Assembly: GCF_039555335.1 (NCBI RefSeq)
Contig: NC_092637.1
Location: 124,001 to 188,000, forward strand
Direction: 5' to 3'
Length of the DNA stretch: 64,000 nt
Source: Amphiura filiformis
Lineage: Eukaryota; Echinodermata; Ophiuroidea; Amphilepidida; Amphiuridae
This document shows positions 15,169-30,100 of this stretch, piece by piece. The notes beneath the pieces were generated by a model that was not told where the DNA came from, searched no databases, and saw nothing but the letters and a program-made list of their open reading frames with translations. Positions within the stretch are counted from its first letter, which is position 1. The number at the start of each line of letters is the position of its first letter. Position numbers and translations under genes: made by a program.

Positions 15169-18100
15169 AGGAAAGAAAGAAAGAAAGAAAGAAAAAAGAA
15201 ATAAAGAAATAAAGAAATAAAGAAATAGATAATTGTAGTTATTATTTTTATATTTAGCATTACTATTACTTCTTCAGTATAGCCTTAACGCACCGTCTGT
15301 GCACTTAAAAGGGCATTTCGTGATCCACAGTCTCATCCCCCACTTTTCTTCAAAAATGTTGAGATTTTTATACCACTGGAAACCTCTGGCTACATAATGT
15401 TTATGTACGAAATATTTCTTGCAGATTAATTCGTTTATCAAAAATATCGTCAAATTTGAATTTCGTTCTGGTATACCAGAACGAAAATACAACAGTGGCC
15501 TATGGAGCAGTATAATACACATAATCGTGCATAACTCTCTAACGCAAAATCAGAATCAACTGATATTTTGGGAATAAGCTTTTTTTCGTGGATATCTATT
15601 GATAAATGTCATAAAAGGAGGATGCTAGGATCACGAAATCCTCCTTAAAGATAGATCGGACGGGGTTCAGACCGTACAACAACTAAGGTCTCTTAAATAT
15701 ACGTCACTAGAAATTAAAATGCGGAACAAAGTATACAATCATCTTACAGTTTGTCTCATCTGAGTTATCTCCACAGTCGTCCTCTCCGTTACACACCTGG
15801 TCAAGGGCGACACATCGTATGTTATCACACCGGAGATCGTCGACTTCTGGACATGGACCTACACGATTGCGAGTAAAGTATACACTTATATTAAAATGAT
15901 GTCTTTTGGGAGTCCACTCAGCAAAAGCTAACATATCAAACTAAACAAATATGCCAAGACTCAAAAACCCTAAAAAACAACTATGCCAAGACACAGTGTT
16001 AACAGCTCATACCTCAACAACCTAACACAAATGGATTACCATAAACAGTAGTGACAATTATAAATCACAGCTTTCGACTAAGTCTAAGAACGACCAGTAA
16101 GTACTACTACTCATTTCCGAAAAATACAGCACTAATATTTGGGGATTAACTCCTAATCATTCATTTAGTACTAACTGGAGATAAAAGAAAAAGTTTACTT
16201 ACAAATTTCTTGAAAAAAGAGCCAAAAGCATATATTTTCGGCATGTTTTCTGACAATCGAGTCCCAAAATTGAAGACTTGGAACAAGACTAAGCATTGAT
16301 TATATGTTGAAATTTTTATCTAATTTTCACTTTTTAATGTTACTCTAATTACATTATTGGTTATAAGAACAAAACATGTCTTTTCCAAAAATTAGAATAC
16401 ATAAATTGAAATTAGACTTCGTACAAGTCTTTATACTTGATTGTCACATGTGAAAAACACCCTAAAAATTCATGTTTCTGGCCCTTATTTCATAAATTTG
16501 GCCAAATAGTGAAATTTACTTCTGTTACAAGTTAGAACTAACTTAATGATTAGGATTGAGCTATGTTTCATTTGGCAAAAGTTTTTTCTAATCTCCCAAA
16601 ATTAGTGCTGTATTTTCCTGGAATGAGGAGTAGAACTAGAAATAATCATTTAACCCCATGAGAACTACCTGCCGATTGGCCAAAAAGAAGTTTTTATTAT
16701 CAATTGGACCAATCAGCAACATTGTTAGAATAATTTCACCACACAAAAAATTGGGATGAATTATTTGCAAAGTTCCATTCTGATTGGTAATTAAAGTGAA
16801 GATATCACGTAATTGACCAATCAGAGGTAATGTTAGATCGGCGGGTAGTACTCAGGGGGTTAAGTAACAAGTATAGAGTGGAGATGACGGGTAAGAACAT
16901 TTGACTCACATTCAAGTTCATCCATTCTTGTTATCATGCAATCTACGAACTCATCACACATGAATTTGTTTTCAATACATGGTCCATCAGGTGAACAGGC
17001 AAAGTGACCTGCTTCGCAAATATCTGCAATGAAGACAGAGGTTGTTCACGGTTGTTTGATGGCATGTAAAACTGTGTCATTTTTAAGAAAAGTTGAACAA
17101 TGATGGCGCTATTTATCTAAAATCTTGTATGCTTCTTTACAAGGGGTAGTTGTAAAATAGTATAAGAACATCAGCAAACAGACTAACAAATGGCAAGGGA
17201 ATTTTCAAAAAAAAAACTTCTTATCATGAAATGTAAGGAATAAGTCCTATTATTGGCTAATTTGAATTAAAAATATATGTAAATAGCGCCCTCATTTTGC
17301 ACAAAAATATCCAGTTTATAGAATTAAAATTACCAGAAAAAGGCAGAAAAAGATGTATTATTTGATATAGAAACAAAAACCTATGTTAAAAAATTGCTAC
17401 AAAATATATGTGTAGGTACAGTTTATTACTGGGTTAGCTGTTGGTATCATTCAGGTCAAGAATTTAACATTTTGTTAGAAAAATTAATAAATGATCACAT
17501 GAGTTTTTGATACCATATAATAGATCATATTTGTCTCATTACTTTCCTGACATTTGACGCTCTAAATCGATGTATTTACGATGATATCGTGGAAAAAATA
17601 CTTTTGTTGTTACCACAATTAGTTGTGCGTACGCCATGGAACGGAAGTTCGGCTCGGATATGTTAAGATATATACTTAACATTTCCTCATTGAATACCAG
17701 GCGGCATAGGAAGCGCAACAAGTGACGTACGAGGCTGGCGAAGATACAGGGCCGACAGCCCCATTCAAAATACACGGTTTTGCAATTACAAATGGAAAAT
17801 TAACATACTTGCAGTGTGGTACACGGTCGTACCCCGACGGTTTTAGAGTAAGATAATTTTGCTTTGACACCACATAACAAATTTAGAATTGTTTATGAAG
17901 ATTTCATGATTATGTGTTAATCCAATGGCGACCTCAAAATTGGCGATATCGCTTCCATCACCGCCTGTTGAATACGGTGGAGTTGATAGCACAATCGATA
18001 CGACATTATCCTATCACGCATGAATACCGGGTTCAATTCCCGGTGTGGCGGGTTTAGTTTGTTTCTTGCCAGACCAGAATGTATCTCATGCAAACCAACG

Positions 18101-21100
18101 TATTGGCTTGCTTATTGTGCTAAATTATTCACATTTCGCTGAAAATGTTCTCATTGTCTCACATACATGTACATGCATACAGTGGACAATATTTGACATT
18201 ATATGTTAGTTTGAAGACAATCCATATGCTAAACCAATAGGGTCACCCCTTTAACCGTGGTATTTTGTCCAGTGATAATTAAACATGATAGACATCGTAC
18301 GGTCCTTATACAGGCTGTAAAATGATTGGTTCCCATCAGTTTCCAGTGATTATAGACATCACAAGACTGGCACATCAAAATACATTAAAGGAGCTCGCCT
18401 TTATTAGATGCATGTAAAAGGGCATAAATCCTTAGCATTTTAAGAGGATCCAATTTTGCATATTGAATAAGCATGATTGTCAATAAACACCAAAAAGGTA
18501 TCAATCATTTTGATAACGTCTGTAACATTATGTACCTTGCGCTGTTGTCGTGGGTGATTCTGTTGTAACCTCCGGGATCATTGTGGTTGGACCTAATTGA
18601 AAGTACAATGTAAAACGAATATTATGTAGATACTGTGTGTAGGCAACATAAAACTTAAAAAATCTCTTTTATGTATGATATAGATGCCATCATATTACGC
18701 TTATACTTGCTTTCAAATCGGAGTAATCATGTTACTATATGACATCCCTAGAAATAACCCTTCTCGGTGTCATCGACAAATGAGACAATTACGAAAGTTA
18801 AATAATACTGCGTAGCCAAGAAATATCTTATTGCGAAATATTACTATTCTTGATTAAGTTTATCAGGACTGTTGTATTCTATTAATCAAACATTTCTTCT
18901 ATGCAAGTTCGACTGAAACACATGTATGAGACGTTTCAAGAGCTAAGGTCTGCTCCTCTTTTCATCAGGCAGATGATGCACTGATCTGCTTGAGTTGTTG
19001 ATAGTTAACACTAGTTTCCTGTTTGTATTCGTTGAAGTACCATACTCATCCCCAGAGATCAATACATCATACAGGTGGCTTAATTTGAATGTGCCATCAA
19101 CTCTGTTCATAGTTTGAGTGCCCCGCCTCCGGATCTAGATGGAGTGATCTCTGGATATGAGTGTGGTACTTCAATTAATACCAACAGGACGTTAGTGTCA
19201 ACTAACAACAACTCAAGCAGATCAGTGCATCATCTGGCTGATGAAAAGAGGAGACCTTAGCTCTTGAAACGTTCCATACAGTAAGTGTCAATTGGGCGTG
19301 TAAAGAAAAATGTTTGATTAACGAAATATACTACTAGTTATTTTGAATACCTTTTTGTAACTATTAAGTTCAACCCAGAATGTTTTTAAATTAAGTGTTT
19401 TTCAGTTGACTTTTTCTTTCTCTCCACTCTAACTTTTTTCTTTCAGTTGTACATATTAATTTCCCGTTACTGATACATATTTATATCCTCTATTTTCTCT
19501 CTACAACTTAAATAAAGTGGCAGTCTTACAATTGGTCTCATCAGAGTTATCACCGCAATCATCGATGTCATCACATATCAGGTCAGGATCAATACATCGT
19601 ATATTAGCACATCGGAATTCGCCTACCTTTGGGCATGGACCTGTGGTAAGTTTAGATAAAGGTTTTGTGAATTGTAGATAATTCACCGCCAAGATTATCT
19701 ACAGATTATCTATTAAAAACTATTCTATATTGTGAATGAACAATGAATGAAGTCCACCCAGGAGTCCAAGTAAATTTGGTGCAGGTTTTAAACTGCACTC
19801 ACGAGGTTATTTTTCCCAGATAGTTTCCGAACATGCTAAGTGTTTAGTGGTGTGTAAGTTACTGAAATCAGTACTTCTTGTAGATGTTTCTCTTATCTCC
19901 GCAAACATATAATACTGCGGGAGATAGTTCTTATCTTTACGATGTGTGGATACAATCATGTTACTCTTCATACCAATTACTGCTTTCTAGTAATATTTTG
20001 GCAACCGAAAACCTTACTCACAGTCTCTCTCATCCTCCACTGTCTCTGTGCAATCTATGAGTTCATCACACCTGAATCTGTTTTTAAGGCATGGTCCAAT
20101 ATCTGAACAGGCAAAATAACCGTCCTCACATTGTCCTAGAAAATAAAAGATATTCATACACTAATAGATAATGAGAACCAATCAGAGCAATCGTTAGTAA
20201 ATTACTAGCCGTGCATAAATGTTATATAACTGCACGGGGCGCACTCCGCGATTCGGACGCGTTTATTTTTTTGCGGGTGGTGGCATTTATAATTGCTTAC
20301 ATTTTCCAACATTTTTTGTGGCAATTTTGTTATAAAAATAGCAAAAATCATGGGATTTTTTTCTCGTGTATGAAATATGTTAATAAATGCGTATCACTTA
20401 TTGCTATAGAAACTGTACAAAATAATGTACTTGTACTCAGATGTTGATGCGTCTAATGTACCCCCTTTGGGGCTCGTGCATTAGACACATTAGCATCTCA
20501 GTACGCATGCAATATCTTGTACAATTTCACTCCCAACAAGTGATACGCATGTATTAACCTATAAATACTAGTAGGCTATATCATGATATATTAGGAACAG
20601 TGTTCTTTTAAAGGTCAGATGACTATTATATACAATGCACTATATAGCATCATAAGGCACGACATCTTATTAGGACCTATAGCGCTATCGGTGGCACAAT
20701 AGGTACCGATGACTCTTTCTATCGTACCCTGAACATTTGCATAGTGCTTTCCATTTTTATTTGAATAAAAAACGATAACACTATGCAAATGTTAATTATT
20801 ATGCTTGATGCAATTTATTACATCGCCATGGTATGACTAAAAGAGTCATCTGTACATAACCGGACATCGCTACAGGACTAACCACATAAGACGTTGTGCC
20901 TAACGTAAATCAGTACAAGTATTTGTAATTTACCTGAGTCAGTGGTCATCGGCAATTCTGTTGTGACCATCGTTGTTGGACCTTAGAAATAAAAATGTAT
21001 CAAAAGGCTTCATATTATTACAATAATAAACATGGCAAACAATTTGTGTTTACACTATTTACTATATAATAGAGGAATTGCATCATAATGTGTATCATTT

Positions 21101-24100
21101 CTTTTTAATATATATAAATAAATCACCAAAATATAGCCTACTCAATCAGCGTATTGTGGAACATTTACAACTATCGAATATACGTAGTTTTCACAATAAA
21201 TATGATAAATAAATCGATACTCATGAAATAGATGCATTTGTAGGATTGTAGAAATTAAACTTGATTAGATTTTTGATTGACAAATCCAAAAGTACTCACT
21301 CGTTTTAGACTTTCGCCATCTTGGCTGATGGCTTCTTCAGAATGACCATTGGGATCCACTTTTCCCGCCGGATTGACCGCTGTTTCCGGCGATTTTCTCA
21401 TCCCTCGGCGGCCCAGTTCGTATTAGTGGATCGTATACATGGTCTAGAGAGTAACTCCCGATGTCCCTGTTGACTGTTCTGTCCCCCCGCCTTCTAATCC
21501 AAATAGCTTCTCTGATCAGTCGAGTTTGTTGGTTGCCGTCTTTCTCAAGTAATTTAGGCTCATCCCAATTTATAACATGGTTCTCGATTGCGATGTGGTC
21601 GGTTATCGCGGATTTGTTTTGTTCCGAGGTTGACATTGTTCTGTTTTTTCTGGTGTATTTCCTGTTTGCAACTTTCTCCGCATCTTTCTGGTGTTCCTTA
21701 AGCCTTACTCCAAAAGGACGGCCCGTCTCGCCGATGTATGACTTGTCGCACCCTTTACAACCAATCTCGTAAACGACCCCACTGGTCTTGATGGTGTCGA
21801 CCTTGTCCTTTGGGTGGACTAATAGTCTTTTGAGTGTATTATGCGGCTTCATTGCGACGGATATTTTGTGTTTGCGAAATATTCGTTGGAGTTTTTCAGA
21901 CAAACCTTCCACGTATGGAATTACCACCATGCCCTTAGTTTCCGTCTCCTGAGTGGCGTTCTTTTGCTCTTTGTTCTTCTTCACTTCCGCTTTACCTTCG
22001 ACCTGTTGTTTCGCCTTATCAAACGCCCACTTTGGATAACCGCAATTGGTGATTGCCTTTCTGATTCTACTCTCTTCTTCCTCCTTATCCTTATCTTCTG
22101 ACACGATGGAATGCATTCTGTCGAGCAATGTCCTTATGACGCCGATTTTTTGATGAAGTGGGTGTTGCGAATCAAAATTTAAGTATTGATCCGTATGAGT
22201 TTTCTTTCTGTAGACCAAGAGCTTTACTGTTCCATCTTCCTTTCTCACAATCAGCGTGTCTAAAAAGGGGATCTTGCCCTCGCACTCTTCCTCAAAGGTA
22301 AACTTTATGTTACCTGTGGTGTCAATGGTGTTCACCAGAAAGATGCGGAGAAAGTTGCAAACAGGAAATACACCAGAAAAAACAGAACAATGTCAACCTC
22401 GGAACAAAACAAATCCGCGATAACCGACCACATCGCAATCGAGAACCATGTTATAAATTGGGATGAGCCTAAATTACTTGAGAAAGACGGCAACCAACAA
22501 ACTCGACTGATCAGAGAAGCTATTTGGATTAGAAGGCGGGGGGACAGAACAGTCAACAGGGACATCGGGAGTTACTCTCTAGACCATGTATACGATCCAC
22601 TAATACGAACTAAGCCACCGAGGGATGAGAAAATCGCCGGAAACAGCGGTCAATCCCGCGGGAAAAGTGGATCCCAATGGTCATTCTGAAGAAGCCATCA
22701 GCCAAGATGGCGAAAGTCTAAAACGAGTGAGTACTTTTGGATTTGTCAATCAAAAATCTAATCAAGTTTAAATCGATACTATTTCTCAACTTTCAAAGTA
22801 CATTGTAATATCGTAAGCAAAGCAATACACACCATGGCATGGAAATTTAAAGGACTCTTCTTTTCACATGTACCAATGGAAATGAACACCCTTTTTGTCT
22901 CACTCTTATTCATAACCATGCATTGTCAAATACTTTTATTTACTTTTGCAACTAAATTTGTGCAGTTATTGAACAAAATGTACAACAATCTTACAATTGG
23001 TTTCATCCGAGTTGTCGCCACAATCATTTTCTCCGTCACATATGAGATCAGGAGCAATACAACGTATGTTTTCACACCGCATATAGCCTTCTGTTGGACA
23101 CGGACCTGTATGGGTTGAAGTATAGTTCAGTTGTACATAACATCATTACGAATTTTATTTGTTTATTGCCCGGGGTTTATTGTTAATAATAATACTAGAG
23201 TTTCACCCGTTTCGGAATTGCTCCTAATACGTGTTTCCTAATCACAATCATGGTTAATTACAGTTTAATTTAGAACTTAAAATTATAATCAATGTATCCC
23301 GGCAATGTATCCGCAACTGTTAATTTGACTCACAGTCAATTTCATCTTTCTTTGTCAAAGGGCAATCTGGAACTCCATCACATTCAAACCTCTTTTCAAT
23401 ACATGGACCCTCATATGAACAGGCAAAAAATTCGTCTAAACAGGGATCTGAAATGAAATTAAAAACAAAGAAAAAGTATCAAATCTAAAGAATTTAAGAG
23501 TAAATAAGCAACCAGTAAACCATTACATTATTAAAGCAAACATACATCAGAAAGCGCCATATATTATTTAATTGTGTACCTACCTGTCTTAGTTGTCATC
23601 AATTCTATTGTCGTAGATGAATCAGTGGTGAATAGTTCCTCTGGTGTTGTGAGTGCTTCTGTTGTTGGACCTAAATCAGGGAACAATCACAACAAGTCAA
23701 CGAATCATAAAACCAGAGAAGTATGTCAATGATATACGTGTATTAAGCGCTACGTTGTTTTAGTTCTCTGCTCTAAATTAATTAAGCATATCAATTATTT
23801 TAAAGTCAGGGCCAAAACCCCAACTTCTATTGACGACACCTTAGCACATGGAATCAGTGATCAATTCATGGCAAAATGTCTAGAACATATTCAATAGCCA
23901 ACCTCAAAGTACATAATCAGTATTGCATAACAACTGATATACGCCTTTCGGAGAACGAGAATGACGAGTAATTTCTGGAAACGACGCTCGTTTTGCTAGC
24001 GTAAACGCACAAATGTCTATAATTATTACTAATAACAAAAATGTTACGAGCTGTAGCGTATGTAAGAGACTATTCTTATTAATCGTAAATCGGACGATTT

Positions 24101-27100
24101 CACACCACTCTCGAAGATGATCCTAAAACAATTCCAAGGAAGTACGTCTTTCACGGAGAGTTCACTATCTATCTATTGGTAGCCTACCCATCTAGCCTAT
24201 GTACCAATTGGTATTAACCTACCTACCGTACATATTTTGTCTACCACCATCATGGTTTCATAAATCGCTGCTCCCCTCTAATTCATGTGCACTAGCACTA
24301 TAATATCTAATGGTATAGAAATTAAATATAACAAAATCTTACAATTTTCTTCGTCAGAGTTGTCTTTACAGTTATCTTCTCCATTACATATATGAAGTCA
24401 GGAGGAATACATCGAGTGTTAGCACACCGCCAGTCACCTTCCCTTGGACATGTACCTTTGTGGATAAGATAAGATATATTAAATAATAATATGCCCGAGC
24501 AACATGCCCCTGTAAATGCCATTTATATGCCTGACTTACTTGACTTAACTGCGCAAGACGTTGTGTCCCTTTGCCCCCTGCCGAGAATGCCTCCTCAATT
24601 CAGTTCTTTCTGTTGCTTGTGCCTTTGCTTCATGTGGGGACATTCCCAAGTCCCTCTGAATTTGGTCCTTCAATTTGGTGGACGACCAAATACCGCATCT
24701 GTGGTACCTCAGGAACTTCTGAACCCACACTGTTCCTCTCTCGGATCTACAGTCTGTTGTATTTGGTTAAGAACCATCCTACAGAATACTTTTCCGGGAT
24801 TGACAGGAGGGTAATAGTTCTGTAGTTGTCTGGGTCAAGTTTGTTGCCCTTTTTGTACACAGGGGTTATCAGACCTTACTTCAGCCCAGGGGGTGTTGAT
24901 GCTCTTCAACAACATTTGTTTCATTTCCATTTTATTTATACACGGAAAAGCCCAGATCAGCCCTTGAGCCAAATATGGCCGACCAAATCCTGGCCATGAC
25001 TTGGCTCGTTGGATTCGTCTATACTCCCGCTGAGGTTTCTGCACAGTGTCGGAAGATGATGATGAATACAAGTACAACTGAAAGAGAATTCAAATACTCA
25101 CAATTCAATTCATCCGTCATCGTATCTTTACAATCTATTGCAGCATCACATCGTTGTCTTTCTTCAATGCATGGTCCTCGGGTGAACAGGCAAAGTCACC
25201 TGGATCACATGGATTTGTTGAAGCCGTTGGTGTGGTTGGACCTAAAATGTAAATATAGCGAGTGAAGTGAAATAATACCATTAATTTTTTTTGTATAAAT
25301 GTGTATCTTTTGTTGGGAGTGAAATTGTACAGAATAATGCACGCGTACTGAGACCCGCAGGGGGAGTGGATTAATATGCAATCAACATGTCAGTTCAAGT
25401 TTACATTTCATACACGACAATTTTTTTTTGGTTATTACAAAATTGGGTACAATTTCCGAATAGGGTACAACTTGCTGGAAACGAAATATAGAAAAACATA
25501 AAAATTTATAATGTGTTCATATTTATCATGAGTGGCGATTGAAGCATATTTAATAATAATCTTACAGTTTGCTTCATCGGAGTTATCCCCGCGACGGCAA
25601 TCATCATTCCCGTCACATACTTGGTCACGTGTAATACATCGCGTGTTAGCACATCGGAAATCGTCTTCGTTTGGACATGGACCTGCATTAGTTTTTGAAT
25701 AATATATGAAATAGATGGTTATATCAACATAGAATAGAAATCGACTACTCCTGATTGCTTAAAAATACAATAATTTTTTTCATAGTTTGCGAAATGAAAC
25801 ATAGCCCAATCCTTCAGTTGGAACAAATTCCCGGAACTAAATGGCAATAGATATTAAATACTAATATTTAGTCAATTTATGGAAATAAGGGCCAAATATT
25901 ATGTGCAGTCACGCAATACAAAGACTTATGACACAATTATAAGCATTGAGAATCTTAAGTGACGCTATAAAGGTTTTAGTTGTGTTACTTTTTAATTAAT
26001 AAATTAGAACAGAAAATGTGTTTACATTTTGATAATCAACGACCTTTTCTGATTAGCATCCCATATCAACATTTCGAATAAAAACCGCCAATTGGAGTGA
26101 TGAAGGCATTATTATGCAATTTTTGTTATAAAGTTGTAAAGTTGTTATTGTTTTCTTGGACAACCAGCAATCATAATATCATAAGACAACTATATATATT
26201 TAAATACGGGTATACGTGGAATCCTTAACAGTCACCTACCTGGACAACCGATTCTTTAGAAATGCTTAGTCGCGCTAAAAGTCGATCGATACATGTTAAA
26301 ATCAGCACAATTCAGAGATACACCTTTTTGCTATGAAATTAATTTTCTCGGTCAAATATAAAGCAATATTTTTTTTTCTTCAGTAATGTCAGTTAAAAAC
26401 TTGGTGCTTGGATATACATTTTTTTAAAAATCCTGGTGTTAAAATTAAGCATCAAATTGTATCTTTTAGTGTCATATTTTTGATTTGTATAGGCCTTGAG
26501 TTCGCCTGCGAGCTTTTTACGGAATTGATTTTTTAGCGTCTCAAACCAATATAGTTTGCTAAAGAAAGATATTTCCCACCTCTGTAAAGCACATCGTGTG
26601 GGTCTATATATTATAGTTTTGTCAGAATTTCCTTTTTTATTTTACCCTTTTTCCCTTCATGCTCTGAAAATGTCAAACTCGGTGCTTTTATCTCGTGCGC
26701 AACCAGCAGAAATAGTCGATATTTTCATTGTTGTCATCCAGGGCAATTTTCCATTGAAAAGCAAAGATCATGAAGATTGCCCGACTAGCGATTTGGTAGC
26801 CCAAATCCCCAATTGGTAAATGAGGTGAATTTCAAAAATTTGCTCCCGTGATAACCTGCAATTTCAATTTATATGCATTATTATGAAAACCATTTTGTCT
26901 GTCTGTGTGTTTGTTTACCTAGGTTAGTCCGTATTAAGAGACGCACGCTTGAGGTTCATGAAAATCCACGGTCCAAACCTAGAAAAATTAGCGTGTTATT
27001 ATAGGGGATTTTAATCTTCTGTCCCTCCTATCTCCATGTGAATTTTGTATGACCTACCCCTGCCCCCCCCCCCATCGCGGGTTGCCATTTTCATTACACC

Positions 27101-30100
27101 CTTCAGACTTGTGTTCGGGTTTCTGTAGAGATTCATCAGTGTTCGGGTTTGTTTTTAATTTGACATGTAGGCCTATATATAGGCCTAACCATATTTGTCA
27201 TAATTAAGCGCTATACCTAAATGTATAGCTATGCTATATATTATTATGTAATATCATGTACATGTAGGCCTATAGGGTGGGGTTGGTGCAGAGGTGTGTA
27301 AGGTGGGTAGTGGGGTGTATGTAGGGGAACGTGGGTGTGGTAAGCAACACACTTTAACCATGACTTTCAATGCAAGGCTTATTGTTGCCACAAATGTTTT
27401 TTTTTTCCTTACGGTTATTTAATAAGTTTTATAAACTTCCATGTTTAACCTGGTATTGTTTTGGCTGCTTCATTAGGGCCTATGACTTTCGGTGGGTTTC
27501 CAAAAGCAGTTTCAAACAAACACAAACAAAAGGCACCATACCCAGTCACCTTCATGACAATTGAAACACTACGTCAAGTATTAACATCCAAGTTATTCTG
27601 TTTTTAGGCAAGCAATTTTAAATAATTGCTTGAACAGGTTTTTGTTTAAAACAAAAACCTGTTTAAGTTAACAATGAAAATGAATGGTTCTTATAAGGCA
27701 CAATCTCTGATGAGGAACTCAAAGCGCGTAAAGCACGAAATTTACAAACAAACATAAAAACAATCAATTTATAAAGATGTTTAAAAACAAAAACCTGTTT
27801 AAGTTAACAATGATAATGAACGGTTCTTATAAGCCACAATCTCTGATGGTTCTTATAAGGACAATCTATTTCTGGCGTTTAAATAACGAAAGTCTGGGGC
27901 GTTACGCCGGGGCGTTACGAAGGTTATTTCTTTGGAAGTGTGTTCCAAACAGTTTGCTTGATCATAAAACATACAGCGTAATATAATGTTTTGTAAAAGA
28001 AAGTTTTGTTTAAAATATTGCCCAATTGCATGTAAGCCTTCGGGCAAAGTTGTTTTGAGGAGAAGCAAATTTCAACACATTGGTCCGAATCACTCACGTG
28101 ATGATGAAATATCCTCATCGTGCTATAAACATGATCAGTATAGGAGCGCTATTAGGCCTGCGAATTTCGTTGCTATATTGAAGTTCTGGCAACACTGTAT
28201 CATGCCGGTATTCCTATTAAACCCAGGGATATCGATCCACAATGCTAGTATTATTAGCCTTATATTTCACTCGTTGATTTTGAAAAAATTTCAGCCGGTG
28301 AAAAAATGGTGAAATCAAAACGTAAATTCTGACAAAACTATGATATATCGCTCACGGTGATGTGCGTTAGAAAGTTGGGAAAAATCCTTCATTAGCGTAC
28401 TATATTACTTTGAAAAGCTAAAAGGTTGATCCAAGAAAAGGCTCGCGGGCAGAGTTTAAGCCTATCAAAATCGAAAATCTTACACGAAATGACTGAATTT
28501 CACGCCTAAGTTTAACACTAGGATTTGAAAAAAAAATAAGTATCAAGCACTACAATTTGACCTGACATTTACTGAAAAAAATGAAAATGATTGCATTTCA
28601 TTTGGCCGAGAAAATTAATTTTACATTGAAAAGGTGTAACTCAAAATTTAGCTCGTTTCAACACCAAATTCGATCGTTTGTATTGCCACATTAAATGACT
28701 GAGTGAGCCTTGCTAAACAAAAGAATCGGTTGTCCAGGCTGCTAACTGTTAAGTCTCTTTTACCATTTGCAACCATCATATCCCTCACACAATATGATCA
28801 AAAGCGAAATCCAAATATAAATTTGAAAAGAACACGCTTGTACCAAACTAATATGATTTTTTCTTCATTGGAAGCATTAGCACTATCTTAAAACCATCCA
28901 AATATTGGGTATTTCATTGAGTTCTTTAGTAGCTCAAGTGCATTTTTAAGCAAGGGTATGCATGTCTGCATATTCAAGTCAGGGATGTCTTGTGGTGATG
29001 TTTGCCAACTTTAAATATTTGATATATAAATATCTAATAATCCATCAGAGGAAATACCTTTATTTTATTCAACACATACTATGTTGCTCCCTTTAAGAAC
29101 TCATTTTTGATGCAGTGAAAGGATTCCTCCCAATATCCTGTGTCAATTTATGCAATTTTGCACTCCGACAGCTGTAGTTTGTTTTATGAATGGTTTTCTA
29201 ATATGTGATGAAATGGGGCTATATTATATTTTACATCTAAATTGACAAGCAAACTGACCAAGTTAGGTATCAAAACAATTATGCACGTTTCTACTTTCCT
29301 AAAACATTCAATGTGTTCATCATAATATAATTTCTGCAAGTAATGCAGCATTTCAAAATGGTAAAGGAACTTTTGGGACACCCTGTATTTGACTCACAAT
29401 CCATTTCATCTTTCTTTGTTCCAGGACAATCTATAAATGAATCGCAGACAAAGCTCATCTCAAGACATGGACCTTCACGTGAACATGCAAAGTAATCTGT
29501 CTCACAGGGACCTGAAAAGAAATACAGAAAGGGAGAGAGCTACAAATTATGCTAAAAGTTAAAACAGAATTCACTCATTGCACGGATCCGCCATCTTGCT
29601 ACCAAAACTAGGTCCTCCCTGCAAACACATGCGCATTTTTTTTTCAACTTTTCTAGCAATGGGAAAGCGTGCGCGTACGCACACGCAACACGCACTTTGC
29701 GGACAGAATCTCGTTTTGAGATGACCGTGCGATCGGCGAATAGTATAGGTATATAAAGGGTTCACAAAAAATAACTCCCCCCATAAAATTACAAAACATT
29801 TCTTTACATAACTTGACATACATTTCGTTGATTTGAAAAATTTAAAAAGCTGTGAATAAAGACATCATTTTACTACCCTCTCAAAGTTCTTTCTTTAAAA
29901 AATCTTTTTGTTTTGACCAAAAATAATCACATTTTCCAAAAATGATGCTTTCAGAAAAAGTGGCACTTTTCAATATCCTCATTTATGACCAAATTTGCTT
30001 CAACGAATCGTTATTTTGCACTACATGATGTTTGAAATGGTTACTGAGAGATCAGCGACAGAAAGGTGTAGGAAAACAAAACAAATAAATCAATCATAAC

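Larger units (their letters stand above)
18918..19288. mobile_element. Inverted pair of ribozyme-bearing repeats, Penelope-type
   Basis: Two arms of about 150 bases face each other: GATGATGCACTGATCTGCTT against AAGCAGATCAGTGCATCATC. Each carries a hammerhead-type core. Penelope-like elements often end in inverted terminal copies with hammerhead motifs, so a short relic of that class is inferred; no protein frame remains. Confidence 0.65.

Noticed and set aside
20211-20447. Plus-strand 78-codon frame with hydrophobic stretch
   Set aside because: Overlaps a foldback element and has no recognisable domain; hydrophobic runs are expected in T-rich sequence.
22682-22730. Hammerhead-like core in the Penelope element (CTGAAGA, GCCATC/GATGGC stem, GAAA)
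   Set aside because: Stem II and core boxes are there, but I find no stem III with a U-H cleavage site, so I do not call a ribozyme.
27700-27745. CTGATGA near a GAAA
   Set aside because: No stem II pairing between the two boxes.
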